Assembly (NCBI GenBank): GCA_934661765.1
Contig: CAKUJT010000002.1
Coordinates: 42,466-106,465 of the forward strand
From: an uncultured Senegalimassilia sp.
Lineage (GTDB): Bacteria > Actinomycetota > Coriobacteriia > Coriobacteriales > Eggerthellaceae
Direction of reading: 5' to 3'
Length of the DNA: 64,000 nucleotides
Below the pieces are notes generated by a model. That model did not search any database, was not told the DNA's origin, and was given only the letters and a program-made list of their open reading frames with translations. This document shows, piece by piece, positions 8,130-19,004 of the stretch. Numbering within the stretch: position 1 is the first letter of the stretch; the number at the start of each line of letters is the position of its first letter. The position numbers and the translations under genes were made by a program.

Positions 8130-11100
8130 TTACATGACCGGATCCCCCTCTAGCGGCAAAGGATGTTGCGGAAGATCTTGCAGCGCAATCACCGTCAACC
8201 CGTTCGCGCGCATGGCCTCCAAGCCGGCTGCCATGGCCTGGGCGCCGGAAAGCGTGGTGATTTGCGTGACGCCGTGCTTGACCGCCTCGGTTCGCAGCTC
8301 ATAGCCATCATCGCGGGTGGCATGACCGAACGGCGTGTTGATCATCAGCGCGATCTCGCCGGCGACCAGCATGTCGAGCACGTTGGGCGCGCCTTCGCTG
8401 ATCTTCTTGACCGGTGTACAGTCTACACCGGCAGCCCGCAGCGTACGCGATGTGCCATCGGTTGCCACGATATGGAAGCCGAGGCGCACGAAATCGCGCG
8501 CGATGGGCACGATGCCGCGCTTGTCGCGATCGCACACGCTCACGAATACCGTCCCCCCTTCGGGGAGCTTATAGCTGATGGCAAGCTGCGTCTTATCAAA
8601 CGCGCAGGGGAAGTTCTCCGCGATGGCCATAACCTCGCCGGTCGACTTCATCTCAGGTCCAAGGATGGTATCCGCACCCGGGAACCGGCCGAAGGGCATG
8701 ACCGCCTCCTTGACGCTGAAATGATCAAGGCGACGCTCGTCGCTGGGCAAGTGCAGGTCGGCAATGCTTTCCCCCGCCATGATGCGGGCTGCTGCCTGGG
8801 CCAAGGGAACCCCGGTCGCCTTCGAGGCGAACGGCACGGTGCGGCTGGCGCGCGGATTGGCCTCGATCATGTAGATGACCTGGTCCTTGATGGCGAATTG
8901 AATGTTGAGCAGGCCCACCACGCCCAAACGGAGCGCCAGGCGGCGCGCGATGGAACGCAACTGCGCCTGAATGGCGTCCGAGAGCGAGAACGGCGGCGTG
9001 CAGCACGCCGAGTCGCCGGAATGGATGCCCGCCATCTCGATGTGCTCCATGATCGCGCCGACATAGGTCTCAGTGCCATCGCACAGGGCGTCAAGGTCCA
9101 GCTCCACGGCTCCCTCGAGGAACCGGTCGAGATACACCGGATGATCCGGCGTGATTTTGGCCGCTTCCGCCATATAGCGCTTCAACTGGCCGTCGTCATA
9201 GACGATGCCCATGCCGCGACCGCCGAGCACATAACTCGGGCGCACGAGCAGCGGGAATCCGATGTCGGCCGCGACCTTTCGCGCTTGCTCGAAGGTGGTC
9301 GCCTGCCCGGCGGCCGGATAGGCGATGTCGAGCTCGTCGCACACGGCGCGGAACCGGTCGCGGTCCTCGGCAAGGTCGATGGCCTCGGGCTTCGTTCCCA
9401 TGATGTTGACGCCGGCTTCTTGCAGGGCCGCCGCCAGCTTCAGCGGGGTTTGCCCGCCTAACGTGACCACCACGCCCTCGGGTTGCTCGATATCGACGAT
9501 GTCCATGACGTCCTCGAACGTGAGCGGCTCGAAGTACAGCTTGTCGGAGGTATCGTAGTCGGTCGACACGGTCTCAGGGTTGCAGTTGACCATGATCGTC
9601 TCGAACCCGGCGTCACGTAGCGCATAGCTGGCATGCACACAGCAGTAATCGAACTCAATGCCCTGCCCGATGCGGTTCGGCCCGGCACCCAAGATCATGA
9701 CGCTTTTGCGACCCGACGTGGACACGGCCTCGTTTTCGTCCACATCGTAGGTTTTGTAGTGATATGCCGTGGTACCGGGGAACTCCGCAGCGCAGGTATC
9801 TACCGTCTTGAACGCCGGCACGACGCCGAGACGCTTGCGGCAAGCGCGCACCTCAAGCTCATCGGAGCCGGTCAGGTGCCCGATTTGCACATCAGACAGG
9901 CCCATGCGCTTCAACAGGCGGAACGCTTGCGCATCAAGACGATCAAGCGACATCCCGCGAAGGTTCTCCTCGACGGTGACGATATCGCGCATGCGATCGA
10001 TGAACCATGGGTCGATGCCCGTAGCCTCATGCATGCGCTGCGTGCTCCACCCGCGTCGCAACGCCTCTGCCATGTAGAAGATGCGGTCTTGCGTGGGGCG
10101 CCCGACCAGCTCATCGAAGCCGTCCTGCTCCAAAACGTCCTTGCATTTGCCATCGGCGTTCAAGCCCGAGCGGCCGTTCTCCAACGAGCGCATGGCCTTG
10201 CCCAGCGCCTCCTCGAACGTACGCCCGATCGCCATGACCTCGCCCACTGCCTTCATGCGCGTGGACAGGACATCGTCCGCGCCCTGAAACTTCTCGAACG
10301 CGAAACGCGGGACCTTCACCACGCAGTAGTCGATGGATGGCTCGAAGCATGCCGGCGTGGCCTTGGTGATGTCGTTGACGATCTCGTCGAGCGTGTACCC
10401 GACGGCAAGGCGCGCCGCAGCCTTGGCGATGGGGAAACCGGTGGCCTTGGAAGCAAGCGCCGACGAGCGCGACACGCGGGGATTCATCTCGATGACCACC
10501 ATGCGCCCGTTATCCGGGTTCACCGCGAACTGCACGTTCGACCCGCCCGTCTCCACGCCCACCTTTTCGAGAATGGCGAGGCTTGCCGCGCGCATGCGCT
10601 GGTACTCCACATCGCTGAGCGTTTGAGCAGGGGCGACGGTGATAGAGTCGCCCGTATGCACGCCCATGGCGTCTAGGTTCTCGATAGAGCAGACGATGAT
10701 GCCGTTTCCGGCCTTATCGCGCATGACCTCCATCTCGTATTCTTTCCAGCCTTCGATGGATTCTTCAACGAGCACCTCGCCGGCAGGCGACAGCTCAAGG
10801 CCCTGCGAAACGATCAAGCGCAGCTCCTCCTCGTTGTGCGCGATGCCGCCGCCGGCGCCGCCCATGGTGAAGCTCGGGCGCAAAACCACCGGATATCCGA
10901 GCTTTTCCACGATGGCAAGCGCATCCTCGACGCGATATGCATAATCGCTGCGGGCCGTTTCGATGCCAAGCTCTGCCATGCACTCGTTGAACAGCTTACG
11001 GTCCTCGCCGCGGTTGATGGCATCAAGGTCGCAGCCGATCATCTCAACGCCGTATTTCTCCAGAATGCCGGATTCGGCCAGCTCAACCGCCGCGTTCAAG

Positions 11101-11384
11101 CCGGTTTGCCCGCCCAAGGTGGGCAAAAGCGCATCCGGTTGCTCGCGGGCGATGACCCGCTCGATGAACTCGGCGGTGATAGGTTCGACATAGGTGCGGT
11201 CGGCCATGGCGGGATCGGTCATGATGGTCGCCGGGTTGGAGTTGACAAGCACCACGCGATAGCCCTCGTCCTTGAGCACCTTGCACGCCTGTGTGCCGGA
11301 GTAATCGAATTCGCACGCCTGACCGATGACGATAGGACCCGAGCCGATGACCAGAATGGTTTCGATATCGTTGCGTTTAGGCAT
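8130..11384 (-). CDS. carB: Carbamoyl phosphate synthase, large subunit
   Basis: It makes carbamoyl phosphate from bicarbonate, ATP and ammonia channelled from CarA, supplying pyrimidine and possibly arginine synthesis. At 1084 residues it has the usual full-length plan: two homologous ATP-grasp halves (N-half from [21 protein letters not shown]-half with [19 protein letters not shown] at about 560), each with its own [18 protein letters not shown] glycine-rich lid, and a C-terminal MGS-like allosteric domain (about 940 to the end). The ATG at 11384 overlaps carA by eight bases, so they are translationally coupled. Confidence 0.97.
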   Translation of the reverse strand: MPKRNDIETILVIGSGPIVIGQACEFDYSGTQACKVLKDEGYRVVLVNSNPATIMTDPAMADRTYVEPITAEFIERVIAREQPDALLPTLGGQTGLNAAVELAESGILEKYGVEMIGCDLDAINRGEDRKLFNECMAELGIETARSDYAYRVEDALAIVEKLGYPVVLRPSFTMGGAGGGIAHNEEELRLIVSQGLELSPAGEVLVEESIEGWKEYEMEVMRDKAGNGIIVCSIENLDAMGVHTGDSITVAPAQTLSDVEYQRMRAASLAILEKVGVETGGSNVQFAVNPDNGRMVVIEMNPRVSRSSALASKATGFPIAKAAARLAVGYTLDEIVNDITKATPACFEPSIDYCVVKVPRFAFEKFQGADDVLSTRMKAVGEVMAIGRTFEEALGKAMRSLENGRSGLNADGKCKDVLEQDGFDELVGRPTQDRIFYMAEALRRGWSTQRMHEATGIDPWFIDRMRDIVTVEENLRGMSLDRLDAQAFRLLKRMGLSDVQIGHLTGSDELEVRACRKRLGVVPAFKTVDTCAAEFPGTTAYHYKTYDVDENEAVSTSGRKSVMILGAGPNRIGQGIEFDYCCVHASYALRDAGFETIMVNCNPETVSTDYDTSDKLYFEPLTFEDVMDIVDIEQPEGVVVTLGGQTPLKLAAALQEAGVNIMGTKPEAIDLAEDRDRFRAVCDELDIAYPAAGQATTFEQARKVAADIGFPLLVRPSYVLGGRGMGIVYDDGQLKRYMAEAAKITPDHPVYLDRFLEGAVELDLDALCDGTETYVGAIMEHIEMAGIHSGDSACCTPPFSLSDAIQAQLRSIARRLALRLGVVGLLNIQFAIKDQVIYMIEANPRASRTVPFASKATGVPLAQAAARIMAGESIADLHLPSDERRLDHFSVKEAVMPFGRFPGADTILGPEMKSTGEVMAIAENFPCAFDKTQLAISYKLPEGGTVFVSVCDRDKRGIVPIARDFVRLGFHIVATDGTSRTLRAAGVDCTPVKKISEGAPNVLDMLVAGEIALMINTPFGHATRDDGYELRTEAVKHGVTQITTLSGAQAMAAGLEAMRANGLTVIALQDLPQHPLPLEGDPVM

Positions 11385-12735
11385 TCGTGAGCTCCTTCGC
11401 TGCTTCGGCGCCGAACCGCCAACCCGCCAAGCGGTCGGCGGCGATGTCGATGTCCAGATAATCCTTGCGTCCTTCCATCAAGCGCGCGAACGCCGTGAAC
11501 AGATAGTGCGCATCAGTCGGGCCCGGCGCGGCCTCGGGATGGTACTGCACGCAAAACGCGGGCACGTCCAGAAACGCCACGCCCTCCACCGTGCCGTCGT
11601 TGAGGTTGACATGGGTCAGCTGGATACGCCCGAAGCGCTCGTTCCGCACAACGGGAGCGATGCCGTCGCGTACCCAAAAGCGCAGGTCATCATGATGCTC
11701 GGTATGCCCGCCCGACAGCTCCGGCACAAGCTCGCCCATGCTGGGGAACAGCACCCCGAACCCATGGTTTTGCGCCGTGATCTCCACGCGGCGCGTGAGG
11801 AGGTTCATCACGGGATGGTTGCCGCCTCGATGACCGAACTTGAGCTTCTCGATATCGGCGCCGGCGGCTTTGCCCATCATCTGATGGCCCAGGCAGATAC
11901 CGAACATCGGCACCTTACCGATCAGCTTCTCAACCTGGGAATACGTGCCCGAGACCGCATCTGGATCGCCGGGTCCGTTGCTTAAGAACACGCCATCGGG
12001 ATGCTGCGCGAGAACGTCCTCGGCAGGCGTATCCCACGGCACGCACGTGACCGAGCATCCGGCGCGCACGAGCCCGTCGAGGATGGAGCGCTTCACGCCG
12101 CAATCGTAGGCAATGACGTTGAAACGGGCTGAGGGGGCCTCGGTCAAGGCGAAAAGCACGCTATTCGGCACATCGCCGGCAGCATGTTCATAAGGGCGTT
12201 TGCAAGACACCGTGGCGGCAAGGTTTTGCCCCACGAGGCTCTCGCTCGCGCGCACTTTCGCGAGCAGGCTTTCCACGTCATCATCGACGGTGGAGATGAT
12301 CGCGCGCTGGGCACCATGGTCGCGCACGTGGCGCACAAGCGCGCGCGTGTCCACGCCCTCGATGGCCACCACGCCGTTGCGTTGCAAGTACTCGCCAACA
12401 GACATATCGCTGCGCCAATTGCTCGGCGTTGCGCACATATCGCGAACGACAAGGCCCTGCAAGGCGGGCTTGCCCGATTGCGCGTCCTCGAGGTTCACGC
12501 CATAGTTGCCGATTTGAGGATACGTCAGCGTAATGATCTGGCCCGCATAACTGGGGTCGCTGATCACCTCGAGATACCCCTCAAGCGAGGTGTTGAAGCA
12601 TATCTCGCCAAAAGCCTCCCCCGCGGCACCGCACGAGGTGCCGAAGAACACCGTGCCATCTTCTAAAGCCAACGCAGCCTTCGCGCCAACCCCCTTCGAG
12701 GTCCCGCGAAGCAGCTGTTCCGTGATGTTGCTCAC
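11377..12735 (-). CDS. carA: Carbamoyl phosphate synthase, small subunit
   Basis: CarA hydrolyses glutamine and passes ammonia to CarB. The 452-residue protein has the CarA-specific N-terminal domain ([15 protein letters not shown] ... [20 protein letters not shown]) and a class I glutamine amidotransferase domain with the nucleophile in [10 protein letters not shown] and the His/Glu pair in [11 protein letters not shown] take GTG at 12735 as the start because CGAAAGGAG stands just before it and an ATG two bases earlier runs straight into TGA. About 25 extra residues precede the conserved start. First gene of its operon, behind a PyrR-type leader. Confidence 0.95.
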   Translation of the reverse strand: MSNITEQLLRGTSKGVGAKAALALEDGTVFFGTSCGAAGEAFGEICFNTSLEGYLEVISDPSYAGQIITLTYPQIGNYGVNLEDAQSGKPALQGLVVRDMCATPSNWRSDMSVGEYLQRNGVVAIEGVDTRALVRHVRDHGAQRAIISTVDDDVESLLAKVRASESLVGQNLAATVSCKRPYEHAAGDVPNSVLFALTEAPSARFNVIAYDCGVKRSILDGLVRAGCSVTCVPWDTPAEDVLAQHPDGVFLSNGPGDPDAVSGTYSQVEKLIGKVPMFGICLGHQMMGKAAGADIEKLKFGHRGGNHPVMNLLTRRVEITAQNHGFGVLFPSMGELVPELSGGHTEHHDDLRFWVRDGIAPVVRNERFGRIQLTHVNLNDGTVEGVAFLDVPAFCVQYHPEAAPGPTDAHYLFTAFARLMEGRKDYLDIDIAADRLAGWRFGAEAAKELTNA

Positions 12736-12781
12736 ATGCAACTCCTTTCGTGATGGCAAGCGCGCACCGACTCCGCAAGGC

Positions 12782-12800
12782 AAAACCCCCACGTCGTGGG
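12782..12800 (-). terminator. Attenuator terminator in the carA leader
   Basis: Minus-strand stem CCCAC/GTGGG (12796-12800 with 12788-12792) followed by GG and TTTT. It lies between the PyrR-type loop and the carA start. The stem and T run are short, so the call leans on analogy with the pyrR leader. Confidence 0.5.
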
Positions 12801-12841
12801 CCGAACACCATGTAATCAAAGCCGGCCATTGCCTGCCATAT

Positions 12842-12875
12842 TCCTTTTCGGTCTCTCCGTACCGCCCTTAAAGGA
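12842..12875 (-). promoter_or_regulatory. PyrR-binding loop, carA leader
   Basis: The minus-strand RNA folds as a lower stem UCCUUU/AAAGGA, an asymmetric internal bulge, an upper stem CGGU/ACCG and a purine-rich terminal loop containing GGAGAG. This is the plan of the anti-antiterminator bound by PyrR-UMP. It matches the pyrR leader closely, including loop and upper stem. Confidence 0.75.
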
Positions 12876-12883
12876 CTTGGAGG

Positions 12884-12889
12884 AGTATA
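12884..12889 (-). promoter_or_regulatory. -10 box of the carA promoter
   Basis: TATACT on the minus strand, eight bases before the PyrR-type loop. The spacing to the loop is almost the same as in the pyrR promoter. No good -35 box is seen. Confidence 0.5.
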
Positions 12890-12925
12890 CATCTGAATAG
12901 CTGTTTCCCTTTATGTTATGCAGTT

Positions 12926-12950
12926 ATATTACCTATTGTTAACGTAATAT
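12926..12950. promoter_or_regulatory. AT-rich inverted repeat, candidate operator
   Basis: ATATTAC and GTAATAT face each other across 11 bases in the AT-rich gap between carA and the divergent transporter. The position suits an operator for either side; no regulator gene is adjacent. Confidence 0.35.
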
Positions 12951-13102
12951 GCATTGCAATCGACTGCCGATTTTGTGCAAGCGCACATAAACCCCTGGTG
13001 GGACGCGGATTTTGGCCCGCTTTCCCATTGAGGGGAACCTCCCATACGTAGTAGGATGTTCGGTATATGGGGAAATATTCCGGAATCGGGAAGGGGAAAC
13101 CG

Positions 13103-14299
13103 ATGGGAATCGACGAACAGGCGACAAGCCAACCTCCAGGTGCGATGCGCGGCGCCATCGTGGGAACGGTGGCTTTGGTAACCGTGTTCGCGGCCGCCTC
13201 CGCGCCCATCCCGCTTTACGCCACGTGGCAGCAACAGCTGGGTCTTTCCGCCTCCGACGTTTCCATGACCATCGTCATGTACCTGTTCGGCGTGCTTTCC
13301 GTCCTGTTCTTCGCCGGATCGCTGTCCGACGCTTCCGGGCGCAGGCCCACGGTGGGCGCCGCGCTTGCCTGCGGCGTTGCCGGCTGCCTGCTGTTCATCG
13401 GGCTCTCAAGCGGGCCCATGCTGCAATTCGCCCGTTTTGTGCAGGGGGTTTCCTGCGCGCTTTCCATGAGCGCCACTTCCGCGTTCGTGATCGACTGTAC
13501 GTCGGAGCGCCATCGCACGTTCGGCATGACCATCGCAAGCACAGGGTATCTGATCGGGCTTACCGTCGGATCGCTGGGCATCGGGTTTTTCGCCACCGTT
13601 TCCACCGCCTACTGGCAGGTGTTCGCGGTGATGGCCGTGATCATGCTTGCCACGATGCTCGCCCTCCCCTTCACGCCCGAAACGGTGCACAACCGCATCA
13701 CCTGGAAAAAAGCCGTTAAACCGATGACGCACGTGCCGGCGCATCTTCGCAAGCTGCTCCCCATCGTGGCCGGCGGCTATATCTCCACCTGGTCGATCGG
13801 CTTCTTCTTCCAGTCGCTTTCCACGCCTGCCTCGGTCGACTACTTCGGGGCAACCGATCCGCTCATCCCCTCCCTGGTGCTCGCGTTGGCCATGGCGCCG
13901 AGCGCGCTTGGAGGCCCTGTTTCAGCACGCATGGGCACGCGATCCTCTATGATCGTAGGCTACATCATCATGTTCGGGGCCGTCGTGGCGTTAGGGGTAT
14001 GCATGGTTTTGGGGCTTTTGGTCCCCTATCTGGTGCTCGAGGTGGTGTTCGCGGTCACTACGGGCATGATCCTATCCTCGAGCCTGCATATGCTCATCAG
14101 CGCATCCACCCCGCAGGAAAACGCCAGCGTGGTAACGCTCGCCAACTTGACCGGCTACGTGGGGTCGACCGTGGTGTCGACCATTCAGACAGGGCTCACC
14201 GCCACATTCGATCTGGCAACGGTGTATGCCTTCATCGCGCTTCTTGCTGCCATCTCGATCGTGCCGGGATGCATATCGATGGCCAAACATCAACGATAA
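13103..14299 (+). CDS. MFS transporter, first of a tandem pair
   Basis: A 398-residue major facilitator with about 12 predicted membrane segments. It carries the loop 2-3 signature in altered form, GSLSDASGRRPTV, near residue 70. The substrate cannot be read from the sequence; drug/metabolite exporters of this length are common. I start at the ATG at 13103 because GGAAGGGG stands at proper distance; an earlier ATG at 13067 lacks a good site. It lies divergent from carA, and a close relative follows after 93 bases. Its position inside the pyrimidine region suggests a nucleobase or nucleoside role, but this is only context. Confidence 0.85.
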   Translation: MGIDEQATSQPPGAMRGAIVGTVALVTVFAAASAPIPLYATWQQQLGLSASDVSMTIVMYLFGVLSVLFFAGSLSDASGRRPTVGAALACGVAGCLLFIGLSSGPMLQFARFVQGVSCALSMSATSAFVIDCTSERHRTFGMTIASTGYLIGLTVGSLGIGFFATVSTAYWQVFAVMAVIMLATMLALPFTPETVHNRITWKKAVKPMTHVPAHLRKLLPIVAGGYISTWSIGFFFQSLSTPASVDYFGATDPLIPSLVLALAMAPSALGGPVSARMGTRSSMIVGYIIMFGAVVALGVCMVLGLLVPYLVLEVVFAVTTGMILSSSLHMLISASTPQENASVVTLANLTGYVGSTVVSTIQTGLTATFDLATVYAFIALLAAISIVPGCISMAKHQR

Positions 14300-14392
14300 C
14301 AGTAAGCAAAAGAGCCTTCGCGTCCGGATAGGGAAATGCGTTTCGACGCTCCCCCATGCAATGCGACGGGCTAGCAATGACGAGGAGGGGAC

Positions 14393-15580
14393 ATGACCGA
14401 AAACTGCGGAGCATCGAACGCGAAAGACTTGAGAAGCGCCATCATCGCGGCGTGCGCCATGCTGCTGACCTTCGCCGCGGTGGCGGTGCCCGTGCCGCTG
14501 TATGCCGAGTACAAGATAGCCCTGGGGCTGACTGACGCCGACATCTCTCTGACCATGGTTTCCTATCTTACCGGCGTGCTGACCACGTTGTTCCTAGGAG
14601 GGTCGCTCTCAGATGCGCTCGGTCGCAGGCCGCTTGTGGCCGCTGCCCTACTATTCGGCTCGCTTGCCTGCGCGCTGTATATCTGGCTTCCTAACGGAGC
14701 CGCTTTGCAGATCGCCCGTATGGTGCAAGGCGTATCGTGCGGTCTTACCATGAGCGCAACCTCGGCTTTCATGCTCGATTGCACCTCGCAGCGCTATCGC
14801 ACCTTCGGCACCACCATCGCCAGCACTGGATGCCTGATCGGCATGATGATCGGGTCTTTGGGCATCGGCGTCTACGCCACGTTCTCGCGCAACTATATCC
14901 CCATGTTCGCCGTGCTCATCGTGCTCATGATGCTCAACGCCATCCTGCTTCCGCTTGCGCAGGAAACGGTCACGCAGCGGATCACCATCCGCAAGGCCAT
15001 CAAGCCGCTGGTGCATATCCCGAAGAACCTTCGCCCGGTGTTCCCGCTTGCCGCAGGATGCTATATCGCGGCATGGGGCACGGGCGTGTTCTTCCAGTCG
15101 TTGTCCACGCCTGCCGCTGTGTCGTACTTCCAATCGACCGATCCGCTGATCCCTGCGCTCATGTTCGCGCTGGCCATGGCCCCAAGCGCCCTGGGCGGCC
15201 CTATGTCCGCACGCACCACCACGCGATTCGCCGTATACGGCGGAACGGCGCTGCTGTGCGTCAGCTACGCGATCTTGTGGGTTACGCTCACGAAGGGCAT
15301 GACGGTGCCGTTCCTGATCGCCGATGGCGTTTTCAGCATTTCCACCGGCATCCTGCTGTCGGCTAGCATGCACATGCTCATCAGCTACAGCGACCCCGCC
15401 GACAGCGCCAGCGTAGTGTCGCTCATCAACTTCACCGGCTATGTCGGGTCCACCGTGGTGAGCATCGCCATGAGCACCATCGCCAACAGCTTGCCGCTGA
15501 GCACTGTGCTGATGGTCGGTTTCGCCATCTCCATGGTGTTCATGATTCCCGGTTTCGCAACGAAGGCGCTGCGCAAGTAA
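14393..15580 (+). CDS. MFS transporter, second of a tandem pair
   Basis: This 395-residue protein is an obvious paralogue of the gene before it. Both share APIPLYA/VPVPLYA in helix 1, GGSLSDALGRRPLV after helix 2, VSCGLTMSATSAFMLDCTSQ, TFGTTIASTGCLIG, FFQSLSTPA and TDPLIPALMFALAMAPSALG. By eye roughly half the positions agree. About 12 membrane segments; substrate unknown. The ATG follows GAGGAGGGG. The pair arose by tandem duplication, could be co-transcribed, and ends about 250 bases from the convergent pyrC terminator. Confidence 0.85.
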   Translation: MTENCGASNAKDLRSAIIAACAMLLTFAAVAVPVPLYAEYKIALGLTDADISLTMVSYLTGVLTTLFLGGSLSDALGRRPLVAAALLFGSLACALYIWLPNGAALQIARMVQGVSCGLTMSATSAFMLDCTSQRYRTFGTTIASTGCLIGMMIGSLGIGVYATFSRNYIPMFAVLIVLMMLNAILLPLAQETVTQRITIRKAIKPLVHIPKNLRPVFPLAAGCYIAAWGTGVFFQSLSTPAAVSYFQSTDPLIPALMFALAMAPSALGGPMSARTTTRFAVYGGTALLCVSYAILWVTLTKGMTVPFLIADGVFSISTGILLSASMHMLISYSDPADSASVVSLINFTGYVGSTVVSIAMSTIANSLPLSTVLMVGFAISMVFMIPGFATKALRK

Positions 15581-15770
15581 CGCGAATATACGGCAGCGAA
15601 GCCGAAGGTATGACAGAATGCCATGGTCATGCCTTTGTCCAAGCGGCGTTCGAGGCCGTTCGTGAACGCGCCTGCCCACGAACGGGTCGACAACAGCGAA
15701 CGCACCGACCAGCGATCCAACGACATCGCCCTCGCCAAACCGAGTCCGCACGTTTTACTACCGCGAACGC

Positions 15771-15806
15771 AAAAAGGGGTGCCCCGGATACTTTCCGGGG
15801 CACCCC
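15771..15806 (-). terminator. Terminator of pyrR-pyrB-pyrC
   Basis: A perfect 12-bp GC-rich stem (15776-15787 with 15795-15806), seven-base loop, then five Ts on the minus strand. It sits 30 bases after the pyrC stop and may also slow transcripts from the convergent transporters. Confidence 0.9.
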
Positions 15807-15835
15807 TTCGTTATATGCGCTGGTAAAACTCTGCG

Positions 15836-17128
15836 CTATTCGACGATCTTGCCGTCTTCCATGGTGGCGTAGCCGCCGACGTACACGTCGGTTGCGCGGC
15901 CGGTAAGCTGGGCACCGATGAAGCCGGAGTTCTTCGCCTTGCTGCAGAAGTCAGCGGCGTCGACGGTCCAGGCGGCCTCAGGATCGATAACCGTCAGGTC
16001 GGCGGTGCTGCCGGCCTCGAGGGCCACGCGTTCCACGCCCAGGATAGCGCGCTGGTTGGCGCCCATGAGCTCGGTCATACGCTCCCAGGTGATCTTGCCG
16101 GTGGCGACCAGGTTGGTGATGACCAGGCTGAGGCTGGTCTCCAAGCCGATCATGCCGAACGGCGCCAACTCGAACTCGCGGTCCTTCTCCCATGCGGTGT
16201 GCGGGGCATGGTCGGTGACGATGGCGTCGACGGTGCCGTCGACCACGCCGGCGATAAGGGCCTCGGCGTCGGAAGCCGTGCGCAGCGGCGGGTTGACCTT
16301 AAGCGCCGTGGAGTAATCGTCGCCGATGTTGTCCTCGGTGAGGAACAGGTGATGCGGGGTGACCTCGCAGGTGACCGGCAGGCCCTCGGCCTTCGCGGCG
16401 CGCACCATGTCAAGGCCACGAGCGGTGGAGATGTGCTGGATGTGCAGCTTGCAGCCGGTCAGGCGGCACAGGGCGATGTCGCGAGCGATCTGCAGCTCCT
16501 CGCCTTCCGCCGGCCAACCCAGAAGGCCCAGGCGCGTAGAGGCGACGCCCTCGTTGACCTGGCCATCGCCGACCAGGTCCTCGTCCTGGCAGTGGCTCAT
16601 GACCACGCGACCGAACTGACTGGCGTAATCCATGACGCGGCGCATCATGCCGGCGGCCTGGATGCCACGGCCGTCATCGGTAAACGCGACGGCGCCGTGT
16701 GCGGCCATGTCGCCCATCTCGGAGAGCGTCTCGCCCTTCAGGCCCTGCGAGCAGGAGCCCGACACGTGCACGCGGCACTTGCCGGCCTGAGCGGCGATGG
16801 ACTTCACATACTCGACGGCGACGGCGTTGTCGACGACCGGGTTGGTGTTGGGCATGGCGCAAACCGCCGTGAAGCCGCCATGGGCTGCGGCGCGGGTGCC
16901 GCTGGCGATGTCTTCCTTCTGCTCGAAGCCCGGCTCGCGCAGATGCACGTGCATGTCCACCAGGCCCGGGACGACGATCTTGCCGGCCAGGTCGCGCTCG
17001 ACGCCCTTCTCCAGGGCAAGGCCCTGGCCGATCTCGACGATCTTGCCGTCGCGGATGAGGATGTCGGCGGTTTCGTTCAGACCGACCTGCGGGTCGATCA
17101 CGTGCGCGTTCTTAAGCAGTAATGCCAT
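15836..17128 (-). CDS. pyrC: Dihydroorotase
   Basis: It closes carbamoyl aspartate to dihydroorotate. The 430-residue amidohydrolase has the zinc-binding DMHVHLREPG motif (about 54-63), AMPNTNPVVD for substrate binding, and the metal ligands around ITDHAPHT near the C-terminal third. It is of the class I bacterial type found with pyrB. The ATG at 17128, behind GGAGGGAGCG, overlaps the pyrB stop, so I prefer it to an in-frame start five codons earlier. Last gene of pyrR-pyrB-pyrC. Confidence 0.96.
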   Translation of the reverse strand: MALLLKNAHVIDPQVGLNETADILIRDGKIVEIGQGLALEKGVERDLAGKIVVPGLVDMHVHLREPGFEQKEDIASGTRAAAHGGFTAVCAMPNTNPVVDNAVAVEYVKSIAAQAGKCRVHVSGSCSQGLKGETLSEMGDMAAHGAVAFTDDGRGIQAAGMMRRVMDYASQFGRVVMSHCQDEDLVGDGQVNEGVASTRLGLLGWPAEGEELQIARDIALCRLTGCKLHIQHISTARGLDMVRAAKAEGLPVTCEVTPHHLFLTEDNIGDDYSTALKVNPPLRTASDAEALIAGVVDGTVDAIVTDHAPHTAWEKDREFELAPFGMIGLETSLSLVITNLVATGKITWERMTELMGANQRAILGVERVALEAGSTADLTVIDPEAAWTVDAADFCSKAKNSGFIGAQLTGRATDVYVGGYATMEDGKIVE

Positions 17129-18056
17129 CTTCGCTCCCTCCAAGCAGCAGGTACAGGGCGGCCATGCGGGTCAGGATGCCGGCATAGACCTGGTCAAGGA
17201 TGACCGAACGCTCCGGGTGGTCGGCCATAAAGGAATCCAGCTCGACGCCACGGTTGATGGGGCCGGGATGGCAGACGATGCAGTCGGGGCGCATGAGCTT
17301 GTTGCGCTTCTCGGTGAGGCCGTAGAGCATGTTGTACTCGCGCAGGCTGGGGTACGGCGCGCCCTCGAGGCGCTCGCGCTGGATGCGCAGCATGTACACG
17401 ACGTCGAGTTCGGGGAGCACCTCGTCGATGTTATGCGAGATATGGTCGACGCCGAGCACCTCGGGACGAGCGGGCAGCAGCGTGGGCGGGGCGATGGCGG
17501 TGACCTCGCAGCCCATGATCTTCAGTGCCGGGATAAGGCTGCCGCACACGCGGGAGTGCCCGATGTCGCCGACGACGCCGACCTTCAGGCCGTCGAGGCG
17601 GCCCTTGGTCTGCCAGATGGTGTACAGGTCGAGCAGCGCCTGCGTGGGATGCTGGTGCTTGCCGTCGCCTGCGTCGATGACGTGGACGCCGGACACATCG
17701 GCGATCTTGCGCGGCACACCGGCGTGCTTGTCGCGCACGACGATCATGTCGATCTTGTAGGAGCACAGCGTTTCCACCGTGTCCACCAGGCTCTCGCCCT
17801 TGACCGAGGAGGTGGAGCTGCCGCCGAAGTTCAGGCTTGCGGCGGACAGGCGCTTCTCGGCCATCTCGAAGCTCGAGCGCGTACGAGTGGACGGCTCGTT
17901 GAACATGTTGACCACGGTGAAGCCCTTGAGCGTGGGCACCTGCTTGATGCGGCGCTCGTTGACCTCCTTGAACTTCACGGCCGTTTCCAGGATGGCCATG
18001 ATGTCATCGGCGGAATACTCCGTGATGTCGATAAGATGCTTATGGTTGAAAGCCAT
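17112..18056 (-). CDS. pyrB: Aspartate carbamoyltransferase, catalytic chain
   Basis: It condenses carbamoyl phosphate with aspartate. The 314-residue protein has the carbamoyl phosphate motif STRTRSSFEMAEKRL (about 55-69), the following SSTSSVKGESL loop, and HPTQALLDLYTIW near the middle. No regulatory chain gene (pyrI) is nearby, fitting control by PyrR attenuation. It begins three bases after pyrR and overlaps pyrC. Confidence 0.96.
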   Translation of the reverse strand: MAFNHKHLIDITEYSADDIMAILETAVKFKEVNERRIKQVPTLKGFTVVNMFNEPSTRTRSSFEMAEKRLSAASLNFGGSSTSSVKGESLVDTVETLCSYKIDMIVVRDKHAGVPRKIADVSGVHVIDAGDGKHQHPTQALLDLYTIWQTKGRLDGLKVGVVGDIGHSRVCGSLIPALKIMGCEVTAIAPPTLLPARPEVLGVDHISHNIDEVLPELDVVYMLRIQRERLEGAPYPSLREYNMLYGLTEKRNKLMRPDCIVCHPGPINRGVELDSFMADHPERSVILDQVYAGILTRMAALYLLLGGSEDGITA

Positions 18057-18059
18057 TCC

Positions 18060-18780
<721 letters not shown>

Positions 18781-18822
18781 CATCTCAGATCCGCTCTTGT
18801 GAAAGCGAGCGATTCGGGTGTT

Positions 18823-18856
18823 ACCTTGTCGGTCTCTCTGTACCGCATTTAAAGGA
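18823..18856 (-). promoter_or_regulatory. PyrR-binding loop, pyrR leader
   Basis: The minus-strand RNA has a lower stem CCUU/AAGG, an asymmetric bulge, upper stem CGGU/ACCG and the loop ACAGAGAG. The loop resembles the AGAGAG core of known PyrR targets. It begins nine bases after the -10 box and repeats in the carA leader. Confidence 0.8.
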
Positions 18857-18865
18857 ACTGTTGGA

Positions 18866-18894
18866 AGTTTATGCGGACCGGCCCGGTTTGACAA
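18866..18894 (-). promoter_or_regulatory. Promoter of pyrR-pyrB-pyrC
   Basis: TTGTCA (18889-18894) and TAAACT (18866-18871) on the minus strand, 17 bases apart. A good sigma-70-type match placed just before the PyrR leader. Confidence 0.7.
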
Positions 18895-18947
18895 CCCCGA
18901 ATATCGAAAAAACGATCCGAGCGGTCGGTTTTTATGCAATGAAACGC

Positions 18948-18989
18948 CATCGGCGGGCGTTAGCCGACGGCGCAACCCGCCCGCCGATG
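18948..18989 (-). terminator. Terminator of the glycosyltransferase gene
   Basis: A perfect 12-bp stem (18978-18989 with 18948-18959), long loop, then GCGTTTC on the minus strand. It begins 16 bases after the stop. The T run is weak. Confidence 0.6.
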
Positions 18990-19004
18990 CGATTCGCGCA
19001 GATT

